Shown here: in pieces, positions 63,466 through 64,000 of the stretch
Layout of the letters: every line of letters begins with the position of its first letter
Numbering within the stretch: the stretch's first letter is position 1
NCBI RefSeq assembly: GCF_900128885.1
Contig: NZ_FQTU01000006.1
Location: 79,443 to 143,442, forward strand
Reading direction: 5' to 3'
Length of the DNA: 64,000 nucleotides
Source of the DNA: Alkalibacter saccharofermentans DSM 14828
GTDB lineage: Bacteria; Bacillota; Clostridia; Eubacteriales; Alkalibacteraceae
Position numbers and translations under genes: made by a program
Notes under the pieces: model-generated
The model's input: only the letters and a program-made list of their open reading frames with translations
The model's database searches: none
What the model was told of the DNA's origin: nothing

Positions 63466-63494
63466 AATATATCTTATTTATTTTATACTGTCAA
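63466..63494 (-). promoter_or_regulatory. Promoter of the dctPQM-gntR-uxaBA operon
   Basis: On the minus strand a perfect TTGACA, a 17-bp spacer and TATATT, about 150 nt upstream of dctP. Confidence 0.8.
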
Positions 63495-63513
63495 TAGTTA
63501 TAGCTCATTTTTT

Positions 63514-63527
63514 TGAAAACGTTTATC
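63514..63527. promoter_or_regulatory. cre-like site upstream of the TRAP-uxaBA promoter
   Basis: TGAAAACGTTTATC matches 12 of 14 cre positions, failing at the last two. It lies about 20 bp upstream of the -35. Confidence 0.4.
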
Positions 63528-63551
63528 TATCTTAATTAAAAAACGTAATAA

Positions 63552-63588
63552 AGCAACCCACTAAAAAAATCCACTTTAGCGGGTTGCT
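63552..63588 (-). terminator. Terminator of the second uxuA
   Basis: AGCAACCCACTAAA / TTTAGCGGGTTGCT forms a 14-bp stem with one mismatch, just after the stop codon of the minus-strand uxuA copy. Confidence 0.75.
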
Positions 63589-63597
63589 CTATATTTT

Positions 63598-64000
63598 TTA
63601 TTTATTCTGTTCCTTCGCTTTATCCAAGCTATCCCATACTCCGAGCATGTACATAACGCCCATTGCCCTGTCGTACAGTCCATATCCAGGCCTGCAATTT
63701 TTCTCCTCGCCCCAAAGGTGTCTTCCATGGTCAGGTCTTACGTATCCGGCGAAGCCGTTGTCGTGGTAAGCTTTTAACACTTCATAAATATCTACGTTTC
63801 CATCTTTTCCCCTATGGGAAACTTCTATAAAGTCCCCGTTTTCAAAGACCTTTACGTTTCTTATGTGGGCAAAGTGGATTCTGTCGTGGAACTCTCTGAT
63901 TATTGAAGGGATATCGTTTAGCAGGTTTGGTCCCAGTGACCCTGTGCAAAGGGTAAGTCCATTATACGGACTGTCTACCAGCTTTAAAAACTTTGCTATG
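63598..64000 (-). CDS. uxuA: Mannonate dehydratase, second copy (partial, 5' end beyond the window)
   Basis: The frame stays open from the stop at 63598 to the right edge, giving the last ~133 residues of a UxuA: LTLCTGSLGPN, RIHFAHIRNVKV, YVRPDHGRHLWGEE and [11 protein letters not shown]. It is clearly diverged from the 32489 UxuA, with an insertion near the end (EEKNCRPGYG) typical of the classical form. The upstream part and neighbours are not visible. Confidence 0.92.
   Translation of the reverse strand, partial: IAKFLKLVDSPYNGLTLCTGSLGPNLLNDIPSIIREFHDRIHFAHIRNVKVFENGDFIEVSHRGKDGNVDIYEVLKAYHDNGFAGYVRPDHGRHLWGEEKNCRPGYGLYDRAMGVMYMLGVWDSLDKAKEQNK

Overview
The window looks like a chromosomal segment from a low-GC, anaerobic, Clostridia-like Firmicute (Bacillota). 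The reasons are AT-rich spacers, strong GGAGG-type ribosome binding sites, TTG and GTG starts, a T-box leader, CcpA-type cre sites, TRAP transporters and many AraC regulators. The genus cannot be told from sequence alone. No tRNA, rRNA, CRISPR array, transposase or integrase was seen.

Layout. (1) 0.1-6.3 kb: an orphan sorbitol-6-phosphate dehydrogenase-like SDR, a Y-family DNA polymerase, an AT-rich stretch with an unknown secreted protein and a small membrane protein, a Xaa-Pro aminopeptidase and a DUF3048 lipoprotein. (2) 6.3-13.2 kb, minus strand: a complete trpEGDCFBA operon behind a T-box leader with a UGG (Trp) specifier. (3) 13.3-15.7 kb: a KDG kinase and a DUF234-type ATPase with overlapping palindromes upstream. 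(4) 15.8-22.2 kb: a GH2-GH3 operon, a cre site, and a convergent pair of AraC regulators. (5) 22.4-26.2 kb: a TRAP transporter plus an amidohydrolase. (6) 26.2-28.7 kb: an MFS exporter and an IclR regulator. (7) 28.8-35.3 kb: divergent kdgA(VOC fusion)-kdgK and uxaC-uxuA-uxuB-HAD operons. (8) 35.3-44.4 kb: a block with an AraC, GH3, a sugar ABC transporter and another AraC, bounded by 31-bp direct repeats made of the end of the HAD gene; it looks inserted. (9) 44.5-50.5 kb: an operon of a GPH symporter, a Usp protein, two TIM-barrel isomerase-like enzymes and two Gfo/Idh/MocA oxidoreductases. (10) 50.8-55.5 kb: another AraC pair and a YdjC deacetylase-GPH symporter operon. (11) 55.6-63.4 kb: one minus-strand operon TRAP dctPQM-GntR-alcohol dehydrogenase-uxaB-uxaA. 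(12) 63.6 kb to the edge: a second, partial mannonate dehydratase.

Together the genes encode import and full breakdown of hexuronates. UxaC isomerises glucuronate and galacturonate. UxuB/UxuA and UxaB/UxaA carry the two arms to 2-keto-3-deoxygluconate, and KdgK and KdgA convert that to pyruvate and glyceraldehyde-3-phosphate. Two TRAP systems, two GPH symporters and one ABC system bring in sugars or oligomers, and GH2/GH3 enzymes trim glycosides.

The most interesting signals are these. A shared 15-bp element lies 33 nt upstream of the apparent -10 of three separate operons (TRAP-amidohydrolase, uxaC, and GPH-Gfo). A recurring pair of one long and one short AraC regulator occurs three times. 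A 9.1-kb cassette is bounded by direct repeats. The Gfo/TIM-barrel operon may encode an uncharacterised oxidoreductive sugar or glycoside pathway. A triple TGATATATCA-type operator lies just downstream of the promoter of the TRAP-uxaBA operon.
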